Below, in pieces: positions 30,083 to 39,341 of a stretch of 64,000 nt of DNA (within the stretch, counting starts at the first letter, position 1; each line of letters begins with the position of its first letter). The position numbers and the translations under genes were made by a program. The stretch is from JAFMJV01 sp963814315. GTDB taxonomy: Bacteria; Chloroflexota; Limnocylindria; Limnocylindrales; CSP1-4. The stretch lies in NCBI GenBank assembly GCA_963814315.1, contig CAWFCG010000003.1, positions 1,302,001-1,366,000 of the forward strand, read 5' to 3'. The notes under the pieces were generated by a model. The model was not told where the DNA came from. It searched no databases and worked only from the letters and a program-made list of their open reading frames with translations.

Positions 30083-30934
30083 ATGCCTAGGGTCCCCACC
30101 ATGGAGATCATCCGCGGGGCCATGTCCGGTAGCTATGCCGTGCCGGCCATCAACATCGTCAACGACCTGACCCTCGAGGCCGTGCTCGCCGCCGCCGAGC
30201 AGGCTCGGGCCCCGATGATCGTGCAGACCTCGGTCAAGACCGTCCGTACCATGGGCGTCGAGGTGCTGTGGTCGCTGTGGGCGTCGATGTCCGCTCGGGT
30301 CTCGGTGCCGGTGGCGCTCCATCTCGACCACTGCCCCGACCGGCGCGTCATCAGCGAGTGCCTCGCCGCGGGCTGGAGCTCGGTGCTCTTCGATGCCCAT
30401 GAGCTCAGCGTGGCGGAGAACACGCGCCAATGCCAGGAGGTGGTGGCCGAGGCACGCCGCTACGGGGCCGACGTCGAGGGTGAGATCGAAGGCATCCGCG
30501 GTGTCGAGGACGGCATCGGTTCCGATGAGGAGAGCCTCATCCAGACCCTGGCCGTCGCGGTCGACTTCATCGAGGCCACCGGCGTTGACATCTTCGCCCC
30601 GGCCATCGGCAATGCCCACGGCATGTATGCCGCCACACCGGTGCTGGACCATCAGCGCATCAGCGACCTGGTCGAAGCCACCGGGATCCCCATGGCGCTC
30701 CACGGTGGCACCGGACTCACGCCCGGGCAGTTCGCCGACCTCATCGGCCGTGGCTGTGCCAAGGTCAACGTCTCGACGGCGTTGAAGATCGCCTACATGG
30801 AGGCCAACCGGCGCTACCTGGTCGAACACCCCGTCGCCGCCGATCCGCCGAAGCTCTTCGCCCATGTGCGTGAGGCGGTCATGGCCATGACGACCGACCA
30901 TATCCGCCTGTTCGGTGCCGAGGGCCGCGCGTGA
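30083..30934 (+). CDS. Class II fructose-bisphosphate-type aldolase
   Basis: A 283-residue zinc aldolase: HLDH (His80, Asp82, His83) carries the first zinc ligand and catalytic Asp, then GNAHGMY and ALHGGTGL the other zinc histidines, and KVNVSTAL the phosphate-binding loop. These are family features of fructose- or tagatose-bisphosphate aldolases. Its operon position after an FGGY kinase fits cleavage of a ketose phosphate. AAGGAGG lies before the ATG. The stop overlaps the HAD start. Confidence 0.9.
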   Translation: MPRVPTMEIIRGAMSGSYAVPAINIVNDLTLEAVLAAAEQARAPMIVQTSVKTVRTMGVEVLWSLWASMSARVSVPVALHLDHCPDRRVISECLAAGWSSVLFDAHELSVAENTRQCQEVVAEARRYGADVEGEIEGIRGVEDGIGSDEESLIQTLAVAVDFIEATGVDIFAPAIGNAHGMYAATPVLDHQRISDLVEATGIPMALHGGTGLTPGQFADLIGRGCAKVNVSTALKIAYMEANRRYLVEHPVAADPPKLFAHVREAVMAMTTDHIRLFGAEGRA

Positions 30935-31698
30935 ACGCGCTCATCTTCGACTGCGACGGCGTGCTCGCTGACACCGAGCGCTTCGGTCACCTGCCCGCCT
31001 TCGATGCCACGTTCAGCGAGTTCGGCCTGCCGGTGCACTGGTCGGAGGACGACTACGGCGTGGCGCTGCGCATCGGTGGTGGCAAGGAGCGCCTGGCCTC
31101 GCTGCTGACACCGATGTTCGTGGCCGCCGCGGGGCTGCCGACCGACCGCGAGGGGCAGCTCGCGCAGGTGGCCAGATGGCACGAGCGCAAGACGCAGTTG
31201 TACATCGAGCTGGTGCAGGCGGGCACGCTGCCGGCACGAGCGGGCATCGAGCGCATCGTGACCGAGGCGCATGCCGCGGGCTGGCAGTTGGCGGTCTGCT
31301 CGACCTCGGCGGAGCCATCGGTGCGGGCCATCCTCGAGCATGCGGTGGGGGTGGACATGGCGGCACGGTTCCTGGTGCTGGCCGGTGACGTCGTCGCGCA
31401 CAAGAAGCCGGCGTCGGACATCTACCTCCTGGCGCTCGAGCGCCTCGGCATCGACCCTGTCGATGCGGTCGTGGTCGAGGACTCACGCAACGGTCTGCTC
31501 GCCGCACACACGGCGGGTCTCGCCACGCTGGTGACCGTGAACGGGTATACGCGTGACGAGGACTTCAGCGAAGCCGCGCTCGTGGTCAGCTCGCTGGGTG
31601 ACCCCGGTGGCGAGGTGACGCAGGTCATCGCTGATCGGAAGGACATCAGGCCCGTCGGCTATGTGACCTTGGCCGACATCGCGGCATGCGCTGCCTGA
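30931..31698 (+). CDS. HAD-superfamily phosphatase or phosphoglucomutase-like protein
   Basis: A 255-residue HAD protein of the CbbY/beta-phosphoglucomutase shape: motif I FDCDGVLADTE, motif II CSTSAEPS, motif III lysine in AHKKPASDIYLLAL and motif IV VVEDSRNGLLAA. A cap domain lies between motifs I and II. It may remove phosphate from a dead-end sugar phosphate or isomerise one. GTG start overlapping the aldolase stop. Confidence 0.87.
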   Translation: MNALIFDCDGVLADTERFGHLPAFDATFSEFGLPVHWSEDDYGVALRIGGGKERLASLLTPMFVAAAGLPTDREGQLAQVARWHERKTQLYIELVQAGTLPARAGIERIVTEAHAAGWQLAVCSTSAEPSVRAILEHAVGVDMAARFLVLAGDVVAHKKPASDIYLLALERLGIDPVDAVVVEDSRNGLLAAHTAGLATLVTVNGYTRDEDFSEAALVVSSLGDPGGEVTQVIADRKDIRPVGYVTLADIAACAA

Positions 31699-31776
31699 GC
31701 TATCGTCAGTGAACCGACCAGACCGATCAAACCGAGGGCGGCTCACGCCCAGGACCACACCGGGGGAGATCCACCG

Positions 31777-32934
31777 ATGACACCACGTGAACGCATCCTC
31801 GCTGCCCTCGACCACAAGGAGAGCGACCGCATCCCGGTCGACCTCGGCTCATCGATCGTGACGTCGATCACCAAGGCGGCCTATGAGCCTCTGCGCGAGC
31901 ACCTCGGTCTGCCAGAGGAGGATGTCGTGGTCTACGATGAGGTCCAGCAGCTGCCCTACGTGGGTGAGGACGTGCTGACCCGCTTCGGTGTGGACACGCG
32001 CATGGTGCAGCTGCCGCCGACCCACGTCCAGGGTGTGGAGATCGTCGACGACGGTGAGTACTGGGCCATGTGGGACCGCTGGGGCAGCAAGATGCGCATG
32101 CCCAAGGATCAGCCGCTCTACTACGACTGGGTCGACTTCCCCATCAAGGAGTTCACCCTGGAAGCACTGGACGCCTACCAGTGGCCAGAGCCTGATCCGC
32201 CCGAGCTCATCGCCGGGCTCAAGGCCCGTGCGGCGCACTTGCGGGCGACCACCGACTACGCACTCGTCGGCTCCGGTGTCATCGGCGGTGGCATCTTCGA
32301 ACAGCCCTGCCGCACGGTGGGCATGGAGCAGTTCATGATGTCGATGCTGACCGCGCCCGAGTTCAGCGCCAAGCTGGTCGATGGCATCACCGATATCTAC
32401 ATCGAATTGGTCGACCGCTATCTGTCCCAGGTCGGCGAGCTCATCGACGTCTTCACCTTCTGGGATGACGTCGCCACCCAGCAAGGCTGGATGATCAACC
32501 CACAGAGCTACATCGATGTCATCAAGCCGCGCCAGAAGCGCCTCTTCGACGCCATCAAAGCGCGCACCGACGCCAAGATCTTCTACCACGGCTGCGGCGC
32601 GGTCTACGACCTCATCCCGCACCTCATCGAGATCGGGGTGGACATCGTCAACCCGGTGCAGGTCAGTGCCGAGGGCATGGACTCTGCGCGCCTGAAGAAG
32701 GCCTACGGCAATGATGTCGTCTTCTGGGGCGGTGGCGTGGACACGCAGAAGGTGCTGCCCTTTGGCACGCCCGATGAAGTCCGTGACGAGGTCAAACGCC
32801 GCATCGACGACCTTGCGCCCGGTGGTGGCTACGTCTTCGCCACGGTCCACAACATCCAGGCCTTCGTGCCGCCGGCGAATATCGAAGCCGCCTTTGACAC
32901 GGCGCTGAGCTACGGGGTCGGCGTGTCGGCATAG
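31777..32934 (+). CDS. UroD-family methyltransferase (MtaA/CmuA-like) 1
   Basis: A 385-residue member of the uroporphyrinogen decarboxylase superfamily. Long insertions and the motif YHGCGAVYDLIPHLIEIGVDIVNPVQ with a His-x-Cys pair resemble the zinc-dependent methylcobalamin methyltransferases MtaA/CmuA and not heme-pathway HemE. WGGGVDTQKVLPFGTPDEV closes the barrel. Expected role: transfer of a methyl group between a corrinoid protein and a carrier or substrate. A dedicated corrinoid protein is not adjacent but one lies at 43762. Confidence 0.82.
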   Translation: MTPRERILAALDHKESDRIPVDLGSSIVTSITKAAYEPLREHLGLPEEDVVVYDEVQQLPYVGEDVLTRFGVDTRMVQLPPTHVQGVEIVDDGEYWAMWDRWGSKMRMPKDQPLYYDWVDFPIKEFTLEALDAYQWPEPDPPELIAGLKARAAHLRATTDYALVGSGVIGGGIFEQPCRTVGMEQFMMSMLTAPEFSAKLVDGITDIYIELVDRYLSQVGELIDVFTFWDDVATQQGWMINPQSYIDVIKPRQKRLFDAIKARTDAKIFYHGCGAVYDLIPHLIEIGVDIVNPVQVSAEGMDSARLKKAYGNDVVFWGGGVDTQKVLPFGTPDEVRDEVKRRIDDLAPGGGYVFATVHNIQAFVPPANIEAAFDTALSYGVGVSA

Positions 32935-32956
32935 TGGGCAACGGCGGTCGACGGGC

Positions 32957-33919
32957 ATGACGGTCGGTCGCGCCTATCTGCTGCTGATCGGGCTGGTCGT
33001 CATCTGGGGCAGCCACTGGGTGGTGGTCAAGGTCGGCCTGGAGACCATCCCGCCGTTCACCTACGGCGTCTTGCGACTCCTGGGCGGCATGGTGGTGCTG
33101 GCAGCCCTGATGGCGGTCACCGGTCGACTCAAGCGTCCAGCACGAGCCGATTGGCCCATCGTCATCTCGTATGGACTCTTGGCGGTGGGGCTGGGTATCA
33201 CCATGATGAACCTGGCCCTGCCGTACATCCCTGCCGGCCGCTCCTCGATCCTGGCTTACACCATCCCGTTGTGGGTGGTGCCGGTCATGTTCGTCGTCGC
33301 GCGCGTCCTGCCCACACGAGCCGAGGTGGTCGGCCTCCTGCTGGGCCTGGCCGGCCTGGTGTTGCTGCTCAACCCGACGGCTATCGAATGGGGCTCATCG
33401 GGCGCGTTGCTGGGCAGCCTGTTGCTGGTCATCGGTGCCTTCGGTGGTGCGATCGCCCTGGTGCACGTGCGCCGACACCCCTGGAAGGGCACACCGTTCG
33501 ACACGCAGATCTGGCAGCTGCTGGTGGCGCTGGTGCCCATGCTGTTGCTGATGCTGTGGCTCGAGCGCGACGAGCTGGGAACGGTTCAGTGGAACCTGCC
33601 GACTGCACTGGCCGTCCTGTATAGCGGTCCGTTAGCCACGGCTTTCGCCTTCTGGGCCTCACAGATGATCGTGCGCAAACTGGGTCCGCTGACCACTGGG
33701 ATCGGCTATCTGGGGGCGCCCGTGGTCGGTGTCATCGCCGGCATCATCGTGCTGGGCGAGACGCTCACGCTGCTCGATTTGGCCGGCGTCCTGGTCACGG
33801 GCCTGGGCATCGTCATCGTGCTGTTGGCGCAGCGGCCACGCTCGGGCGGGAGCTCCGTTGCGGTCGAGATCGCCTTACCCGATGGTGCGGAGTTGACTGA
33901 GGCAACCCGCTCGACATAG
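32957..33919 (+). CDS. EamA/DMT-family inner-membrane transporter
   Basis: A 320-residue ten-helix protein made of two EamA repeats: the first begins LLLIGLVVIWGSHWVVVKV, the second includes LGPLTTGIGYLGAPVVGVIAGIIVLGE. Such carriers export or import small metabolites (amino acids, nucleotide sugars). It lies between two UroD-family genes; whether it carries a methylated substrate is unknown. Confidence 0.88.
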   Translation: MTVGRAYLLLIGLVVIWGSHWVVVKVGLETIPPFTYGVLRLLGGMVVLAALMAVTGRLKRPARADWPIVISYGLLAVGLGITMMNLALPYIPAGRSSILAYTIPLWVVPVMFVVARVLPTRAEVVGLLLGLAGLVLLLNPTAIEWGSSGALLGSLLLVIGAFGGAIALVHVRRHPWKGTPFDTQIWQLLVALVPMLLLMLWLERDELGTVQWNLPTALAVLYSGPLATAFAFWASQMIVRKLGPLTTGIGYLGAPVVGVIAGIIVLGETLTLLDLAGVLVTGLGIVIVLLAQRPRSGGSSVAVEIALPDGAELTEATRST

Positions 33920-34021
33920 TCCGCGAGCGCTCGAGCGCCACCGCGCCCGTCAGCCGTCGCGGCCGTTCGGCACTCGCAGCCCGCGTGGCGTTGTCGGATA
34001 CTTCTGACCGAAGGAGGGAAC

Positions 34022-35188
34022 ATGGACACCACCAGTCGAACCAGCCCGCCTGAGGCGCGCAGCAGCGAGGTACTCCGGCGCATCGAGGCAGCCTATCGTC
34101 ACGCGGACGTCGACCGTCCGCCTGTGCTGATCGGAGACGCCAACTACTGGATCAGCGGCGAGGACCCCGATCGGATCCCGGCCGACTACTTCGACGAGGG
34201 GGCGTACGCCTCACAGCTGGCCTTCCAGCAGGCCAACATCGCCGGCCACCGCGCACGCACGCCCGATGACATCTACATCCCCTACCTCCTGCCCTGGTAC
34301 GGCACTGTCGTAGTGCCCTCGGCGATGGGCTGCCGCATCCTCTACCAGCACGGCGAGGAGCCGGCAGTCGAGGGACCGGTCATCGAGGACCCCGCAGATG
34401 TCGCTCGGCTGGAGATGCCCGATCCCGAGCGCGATGGGCTGATGCCTCGGGTCCTTGCCTGCATCGACCATTTCCGCGCCAACTCGGATCTGCCCATCAG
34501 CTTCACGGACAACCAGGGTCCGCTGAATATCGCGCTCAACCTGGTCGGCCTCGAACGTCTCATCATCTGGATGTTCGAGCGACCGAACGTCGTGCATGAG
34601 CTGATGGACTTCTGCACCACGGCACTCATCGAATGGGTCAGGCTGCAGAAGGCGCGGGCCGGTGCGCCAATCGACACTGGCGCATTCCCGCACATGATCG
34701 CCATCCCGCCCGGCTTCGGCGGCGTCTGGCTCTCCGACGACGACAGCACCGTGCTGTCGCCCGACCTCTATCGGACGTTCGTGGTGCCCTACAACGGGCG
34801 GGTCTTCGAGGCTTTCGGCGGTGGCACGCTGCACTATTGCGGCAATGCCCGCCACCAGTTGGAGAACTACCTGGACACGCCGGGTTTGGTTGGTGTGAAC
34901 GCCTGGTGCATGGGTGAGTTCGAGCAGATCTTCGAGGCCCAACAGATCATCGGCGATCGGGCCGCGATCATGGTCTGTGACTACACCCCGACGGACATGG
35001 ATTCCTACTTCAGGGACCTCTTCGCGGGACTGCGGACACGTGGCGCCATCGTGGCTACCTACCCGGCTGCCACGACAGCATTGAACTACGGCACGGCGCA
35101 GGTGGTTCCGGTCAAGCGGGACGCTGCCGCCACCGCCCTCGAGGCCTGGGAGACCATCGACCGGATCAGCCGAAGGCACGGCCGGTGA
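34022..35188 (+). CDS. UroD-family methyltransferase-like protein 2
   Basis: A 388-residue UroD-superfamily protein. The zinc-type motif is LHYCGNARHQLENYL, and the barrel contains PISFTDNQGPLNIAL. Sequence is distant from copy 1. An AGGAGG lies just before the ATG. Its stop overlaps copy 3 (GTGA), so copies 2 and 3 are likely made together and may form a functional pair. Confidence 0.78.
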   Translation: MDTTSRTSPPEARSSEVLRRIEAAYRHADVDRPPVLIGDANYWISGEDPDRIPADYFDEGAYASQLAFQQANIAGHRARTPDDIYIPYLLPWYGTVVVPSAMGCRILYQHGEEPAVEGPVIEDPADVARLEMPDPERDGLMPRVLACIDHFRANSDLPISFTDNQGPLNIALNLVGLERLIIWMFERPNVVHELMDFCTTALIEWVRLQKARAGAPIDTGAFPHMIAIPPGFGGVWLSDDDSTVLSPDLYRTFVVPYNGRVFEAFGGGTLHYCGNARHQLENYLDTPGLVGVNAWCMGEFEQIFEAQQIIGDRAAIMVCDYTPTDMDSYFRDLFAGLRTRGAIVATYPAATTALNYGTAQVVPVKRDAAATALEAWETIDRISRRHGR

Positions 35189-36384
35189 CCACGAGGCAGG
35201 GGTGGATGACGGGTCGGGAACGGTTCGAAGCCGTCTTCCGTGGCGAGATGCCCGATCGCGTGCCGGTGACACTGTTCATCCAGGACCAGGGTCACTTCAT
35301 CAACCAGCTCAACCCGCATCTCGACCCTTGGGATTCGCTGGCGCTGCAGCTCAAGACCATCGAGTTCCAGCGCGAGCTTGGCGTGGACATCATGGCCCGG
35401 CTCCTCTACGGCACGCTCGGCGAATTCCAGTGGCTGCTCCTCGGGGGCCTGGACGTGAGCCGTTCGACCGACGACTGGCAGGTCGAGACCACCGAGCGCC
35501 TCGACGGCCGAACCACGGTCCGAAGCTCGGTCATCCGAACGCCCGATGGGGTCCTCAGTCAGGAGTATTCGATCGATGAGATCCGACCGGGCACGCTGAT
35601 GTATGCCTGCACCGGGAAGCCGGTGCACGATCGAGCCGACTTGGAGTTGGTGGCTGCATACGAACCGCGGATGTTGCCCGATTACCCCGAGCGAGTGGCA
35701 GCGATGGTAGCTCCCATCCGCGAAGCGGTCGGTGATGATGGCTGGGTCGGCGTGTGGGCGCCACATGGTCCCTTCAACATGGCCTCACTGCTCTTGACCG
35801 AAGACGTCCTCTACTCACTGTTCTACGAGGATCCGGCGTACTACGCGCGGCTCATGGAGGTGTCGCTGGCGAGAGTGCATGACTACACCCGGGCGCTCGA
35901 TGCCCCCGGTGTGGACATCCTCTTCATCGGCGGCAACGTGCCCGGTGGCTTCATGGGCCGAGCCAACTACGAGAAGCATGTGCTCGAGTGGGAAGCTCGC
36001 CACATCGCCTGGGCACAGCAGAACGGCACACCCGCGGCCTACCACAACTGCGGTCAGATCCAGGTGCTGTTGGAGGCGTACAAGGGTCTCGGCGTAGCGG
36101 CGGTAGAGCCGTTCTCGCCGCCACCCAAGCTGGGTGATGCCGACCTGGCGGCGGCCAAGGAGATCGTCGGCGACGACTACCTCATCATCGCCGGCGTCGA
36201 CCAGGTCGATGTCATCCAGAAGGGCACTGTCGAGGATGTGCGGCGCGCGACTGCGGAGGCCATGCGCATCGGCAAACCGGGCGGGGGCTTCATCCTCCAG
36301 AACGCCGACTTCCTGGAGTACGGCACGCCTGTCGACAACGTCCAGGCCTTCGTCCAGACAGCGCTCGAGGGCGCCTGGTACTGA
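35185..36384 (+). CDS. UroD-family methyltransferase-like protein 3
   Basis: A 399-residue UroD-superfamily protein translated from a GTG inside the stop of copy 2. It has YHNCGQIQVLLEAYKGLGV with the His-x-Cys pair, FSPPPKLGDADL and IAGVDQVDVIQKGT, in the usual order for corrinoid-linked methyltransferases. N-terminal ERFEAVFRGEMPDRVPV is a family start. Last gene of the plus operon; a CCCGGG-loop-CCCGGG hairpin (36392-36414) follows. Confidence 0.82.
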   Translation: MTTRQGWMTGRERFEAVFRGEMPDRVPVTLFIQDQGHFINQLNPHLDPWDSLALQLKTIEFQRELGVDIMARLLYGTLGEFQWLLLGGLDVSRSTDDWQVETTERLDGRTTVRSSVIRTPDGVLSQEYSIDEIRPGTLMYACTGKPVHDRADLELVAAYEPRMLPDYPERVAAMVAPIREAVGDDGWVGVWAPHGPFNMASLLLTEDVLYSLFYEDPAYYARLMEVSLARVHDYTRALDAPGVDILFIGGNVPGGFMGRANYEKHVLEWEARHIAWAQQNGTPAAYHNCGQIQVLLEAYKGLGVAAVEPFSPPPKLGDADLAAAKEIVGDDYLIIAGVDQVDVIQKGTVEDVRRATAEAMRIGKPGGGFILQNADFLEYGTPVDNVQAFVQTALEGAWY

Positions 36385-36509
36385 GTCCCGGCCCGGGCAC
36401 TGAGCTGACCCGGGATGGGACGGGTTCGGACGCCGACCTACACGTGGACACCGCCGGTCTCGTGCGGCCGCCCTCCTCTGCTCGGATCTCCTCTGCTCTT
36501 CTCGGACCG

Positions 36510-36690
36510 GATTCCCGTCGCTCGGGACAACGCGACCAGCCGACCGCCTTTGGTGACGGATCTTCCCGCCAGCCGCGAGATACGGTCATGCCTTCCCGCA
36601 CGGCGGGACAAACCAGCCGGATCGCGGGCATGCTGGTCGATCATGCCCGCTGCGCGGGAATGCCGATCAGCCGGGAGACGAGTCGGCGGC
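36510..36690. repeat. Hairpin-array repeat, copy A
   Basis: In the 420-bp gap between convergent UroD copy 3 and hoxW lie three GC hairpins of the form TCCCG(C)-loop-(G)CGGGA: at 36512-36527, at 36592-36609 (TCCCGC-acg-GCGGGA) and at 36645-36658 (CCCGC-tgc-GCGGG). The core GGGACAACGCGACC sits at 36524-36537. Core and order match copy B, and more loosely C and D. No gene is seen in this gap. Confidence 0.7.
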
Positions 36691-36750
36691 GTCGGTTACG
36701 TGAACTGACAAGCAAACCCGTCCTGGGTGGGCTGGAGCCGGGGGCCGAAG

Positions 36751-36791
36751 GACCAGCGCGAGACCAGCCGGCGCGAGACCAGCCGGCGCCA
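36751..36791. repeat. 15-bp tandem repeat
   Basis: GACCAGCCGGCGCGA occurs at 36762 and 36777 (last unit one change), preceded by a shortened unit at 36751. It lies 14 bp beyond the hoxW stop. No function is apparent. Confidence 0.75.
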
Positions 36792-36804
36792 GATCAGACT
36801 GGGG

Positions 36805-37359
36805 CTATCCGGCGAGGTGAGTGGCCACCAGGTCGGCGACCACCTTCACGACCCGCGGCAAAGCCGCCTCGACGGCCGGCGAGAGCCCCTCCCCCAGCTC
36901 GATGTCCGCGATACCGATGCCGACGTGAACGGCTTCGGGGCGGTGACCCGTGAGCTCGGCCGCCAGCGCCACCAACTCCCCTCCGCCGACGTGATGTGAC
37001 GAAGCTCCCGGCTCGGCGCGCGCATCAGCGTCGGAACGAACCGCATCAACACCGATGGGCCGCACCTCGATGGACCCTGGCAAGCCACGCATGTCGGCAT
37101 CGACCAGCACCACCAGCGAGACGGCACCGAAGTCAAGCGCCATCTCCGGCAGCAACTGATAGGCCACCCTCACCTCCACGCCCTCGACCGCGAGACGCGG
37201 TTCCGCCTCCAGCACCTCCGCCGCTCGCACGCCAACGCCATCGTCACGCCGCAGCGTGTTGCCGAAGCCGATCACCAGCACGCGTCGCGGCGAGTCACCC
37301 CCCGACGCAAAAGCGCCGCCACCATCGCTGGCAGCGGCGCTCACTGGATCAGGACTCAC
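36805..37359 (-). CDS. hoxW: Hydrogenase maturation protease (HoxW/HybD type)
   Basis: An endopeptidase of family M52 that removes the C-terminal tail of the large subunit after nickel insertion. The signature GFGNTLRRDDGVG and the aspartate in VLVDADMRG are clear, and the later histidine occurs as SSHHVGGGEL. The start is uncertain: the frame overlaps hoxH, GTG codons at 37359, 37344 and 37281 are possible, and 37359 is given because it is the first after the hoxH stop. If 37359 is right, about 25 low-complexity Ala/Gly/Ser residues precede the conserved domain. Last gene of the hox operon. Confidence 0.85.
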   Translation of the reverse strand: MSPDPVSAAASDGGGAFASGGDSPRRVLVIGFGNTLRRDDGVGVRAAEVLEAEPRLAVEGVEVRVAYQLLPEMALDFGAVSLVVLVDADMRGLPGSIEVRPIGVDAVRSDADARAEPGASSHHVGGGELVALAAELTGHRPEAVHVGIGIADIELGEGLSPAVEAALPRVVKVVADLVATHLAG

Positions 37360-37375
37360 GTCCGGGCCTGAACCC

Positions 37376-38797
37376 CTATCGCTTGACGCGATCGAGGATC
37401 TCCCCAGTGGCCGAGAGCAGCTGGATGTCCAGCGCCATGTCACCCAAGGCATGCGTCGAGCAGCTCAGGCAGGGATCGTAGCAGCGGATGACCGCCTCGA
37501 CCCGGTTGAGCATGGGCTCCTGGATCTCGTCACCCTTGACGTGGTGGCGTGCCACTTGCAACACGGAGCGGTTCATGGCCATGTTGTTGTGACCGGTGGC
37601 GATGACCAGGTTCGCCCACTCGACCAATCCGTTGTCATCCACCTTGTAGTGGTGCATGAGCGTGCCACGTGGGGCCTCCGACACGCCGATGCCCTCATTG
37701 CGGTTGATGCCCGCGGTGGCCTTGACGTGCTTGGACAGGATGTCCGGCCCACGAAGGATCTGCTCGATCTTCTCGACTGCGTGCAGCGTGTCGATCAATC
37801 GGGCGTAGTGGTAGTGGAAGGACGATCCTGCCACCCGGCCCACACGCCAACGGAACTTCTGCAGCTCCTCGTCAGCACGAGGCGTACCGGTCGCCTCGGC
37901 CACGTTCAGTCGCGCCAGCGGTCCCACGCGATAGATGCCGTCGGGATAGCCCATCGGCTTCCAGTAAGTGGACTTGAGGTACGACCACGGCTCCACGGCT
38001 TCACCGATGTAGTCGTTGATATCGTGCGGATCGACGCGATCGGCGAGCGGCTTGCCGTCAGCATCGACGACGCGGAGCCAGCCGCCGTAGTGGTCGACGT
38101 TCCCGGCACGATCGACCAGGCCCATGAAGGCGGAACGGAAGTTGCCAAAGGTCGAGGCCTCCTCCTCCCACTTCATCATGTCGCTCTTGTACCAAGCGAT
38201 GGCACGCTCCACCTGGGCGATGGCACCAGGCACGCCGGCCAGGATCTGGTCCCGGACCTCCGCCTTGAGCGGATCGGCCACGCCACCGGGGACGATGCCG
38301 CCGGGGTGGATGCGCTTGCCGCCGAGCAGGGCGATGATCTCCTGGCCCCACTTGCGCAGGCCGATGCCGTCCTTGGCCAGTCCCGGGTTCTCCTGCGCCA
38401 CCGCGATGATGTTTCGCTTGGAGGGATCGGCGTCGAAGCCGAACAGCAGGTCGGGTGAAGAGAGGTGGAAGAACGACAGTGCGTTCGACTGTACGATCTG
38501 GCCCAGGTTGATGAGCCGGCGCAGGTCGGCGCCAGTCGGTGGTGGGTCGACCGCCAGGATGTCATCGACGGCCTTGGCCGAAGCCACCAGGTGGCTGACC
38601 GGGCAGATGCCGCAGATGCGGGCCATGATGGCGGGCATCTCGTGGACCGGACGGCCCTGCACGATGCGCTCGAAGCCGCGGAACTGGGTGACGTGGAAAT
38701 GGGCGTCCGTGACCTCACCCCGCTCGTCGAGCTGGATGGTGATCTTGGAGTGGCCCTCGATCCGGGTGACCGGATCGATGGTGATGGTTCGACTCAT
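37376..38797 (-). CDS. hoxH: NAD-linked [NiFe] hydrogenase large subunit
   Basis: A 473-residue group 3d-type catalytic subunit. Nickel ligands are Cys62 and Cys65 (RICGIC) near the N-terminus and Cys443 and Cys446 (DPCLSCSTH) near the C-terminus. The 24 residues after His449 should be cut off by HoxW. DPVTRIEGH is the family N-terminal motif. The ATG at 38797 follows GGGAG. It pairs with HoxY in the cytoplasm to oxidise or form H2. Confidence 0.95.
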   Translation of the reverse strand: MSRTITIDPVTRIEGHSKITIQLDERGEVTDAHFHVTQFRGFERIVQGRPVHEMPAIMARICGICPVSHLVASAKAVDDILAVDPPPTGADLRRLINLGQIVQSNALSFFHLSSPDLLFGFDADPSKRNIIAVAQENPGLAKDGIGLRKWGQEIIALLGGKRIHPGGIVPGGVADPLKAEVRDQILAGVPGAIAQVERAIAWYKSDMMKWEEEASTFGNFRSAFMGLVDRAGNVDHYGGWLRVVDADGKPLADRVDPHDINDYIGEAVEPWSYLKSTYWKPMGYPDGIYRVGPLARLNVAEATGTPRADEELQKFRWRVGRVAGSSFHYHYARLIDTLHAVEKIEQILRGPDILSKHVKATAGINRNEGIGVSEAPRGTLMHHYKVDDNGLVEWANLVIATGHNNMAMNRSVLQVARHHVKGDEIQEPMLNRVEAVIRCYDPCLSCSTHALGDMALDIQLLSATGEILDRVKR

Positions 38798-38810
38798 ATT
38801 GGGGGCTCCC

Positions 38811-39341
38811 TTATCGACCGAACCGGGATCCGGCCGTCTCAGGGACGCGACCGGAGAGCAGGTCATCGAGCAACGTGTAGATGAGGTCAGCGGAGGGTGG
38901 GCAGCCGGGCAGGAAGACATCGACGTCGATGACCTTGTGCACCGGGATCGACATCGGCAGCAGGGCCGGCACCACCTGGGTCGGCATCTGCGCGTTGATG
39001 GTGACGTTCTCGCGATAGGCACGGTCCATCAGCGGCTCTACGCCGATGGGGTTGCGCATGCCAGGCACGTTCGAGGTCACCGCACAATCACCGAAGGCGA
39101 TGATGGTGGTGGTGTGCGCACGGACCAGCTTGGCCTTGTGCAGGTCATCCTCGCTCGATACGGCTCCCTCGACGAGACAGACGTCCACGTGCTCGGGATA
39201 CTCCTTGTAGTCGACCAGGGGGCTGTAGACAAGATCAGCCCGGCTGAAGATGTCAAGGATGCGCTCGTCCATGTCGATCATCGACATGTGGCACCCCGAG
39301 CAACCGTCCAGCCAGACGGTAGCGACAGTTGGCTTGCTCAC
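38811..39341 (-). CDS. hoxY: NAD-linked [NiFe] hydrogenase small subunit
   Basis: A 176-residue small subunit holding one proximal [4Fe-4S] cluster. Ligands lie in LDGCSGCHMS (Cys14, Cys17), in GDCAVTSNVPG and in FLPGCPP. No Tat signal is present, as expected for a soluble group 3d enzyme. GTG start overlapping the hoxU stop by three bases; 13 bp separate it from hoxH. Confidence 0.93.
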   Translation of the reverse strand: MSKPTVATVWLDGCSGCHMSMIDMDERILDIFSRADLVYSPLVDYKEYPEHVDVCLVEGAVSSEDDLHKAKLVRAHTTTIIAFGDCAVTSNVPGMRNPIGVEPLMDRAYRENVTINAQMPTQVVPALLPMSIPVHKVIDVDVFLPGCPPSADLIYTLLDDLLSGRVPETAGSRFGR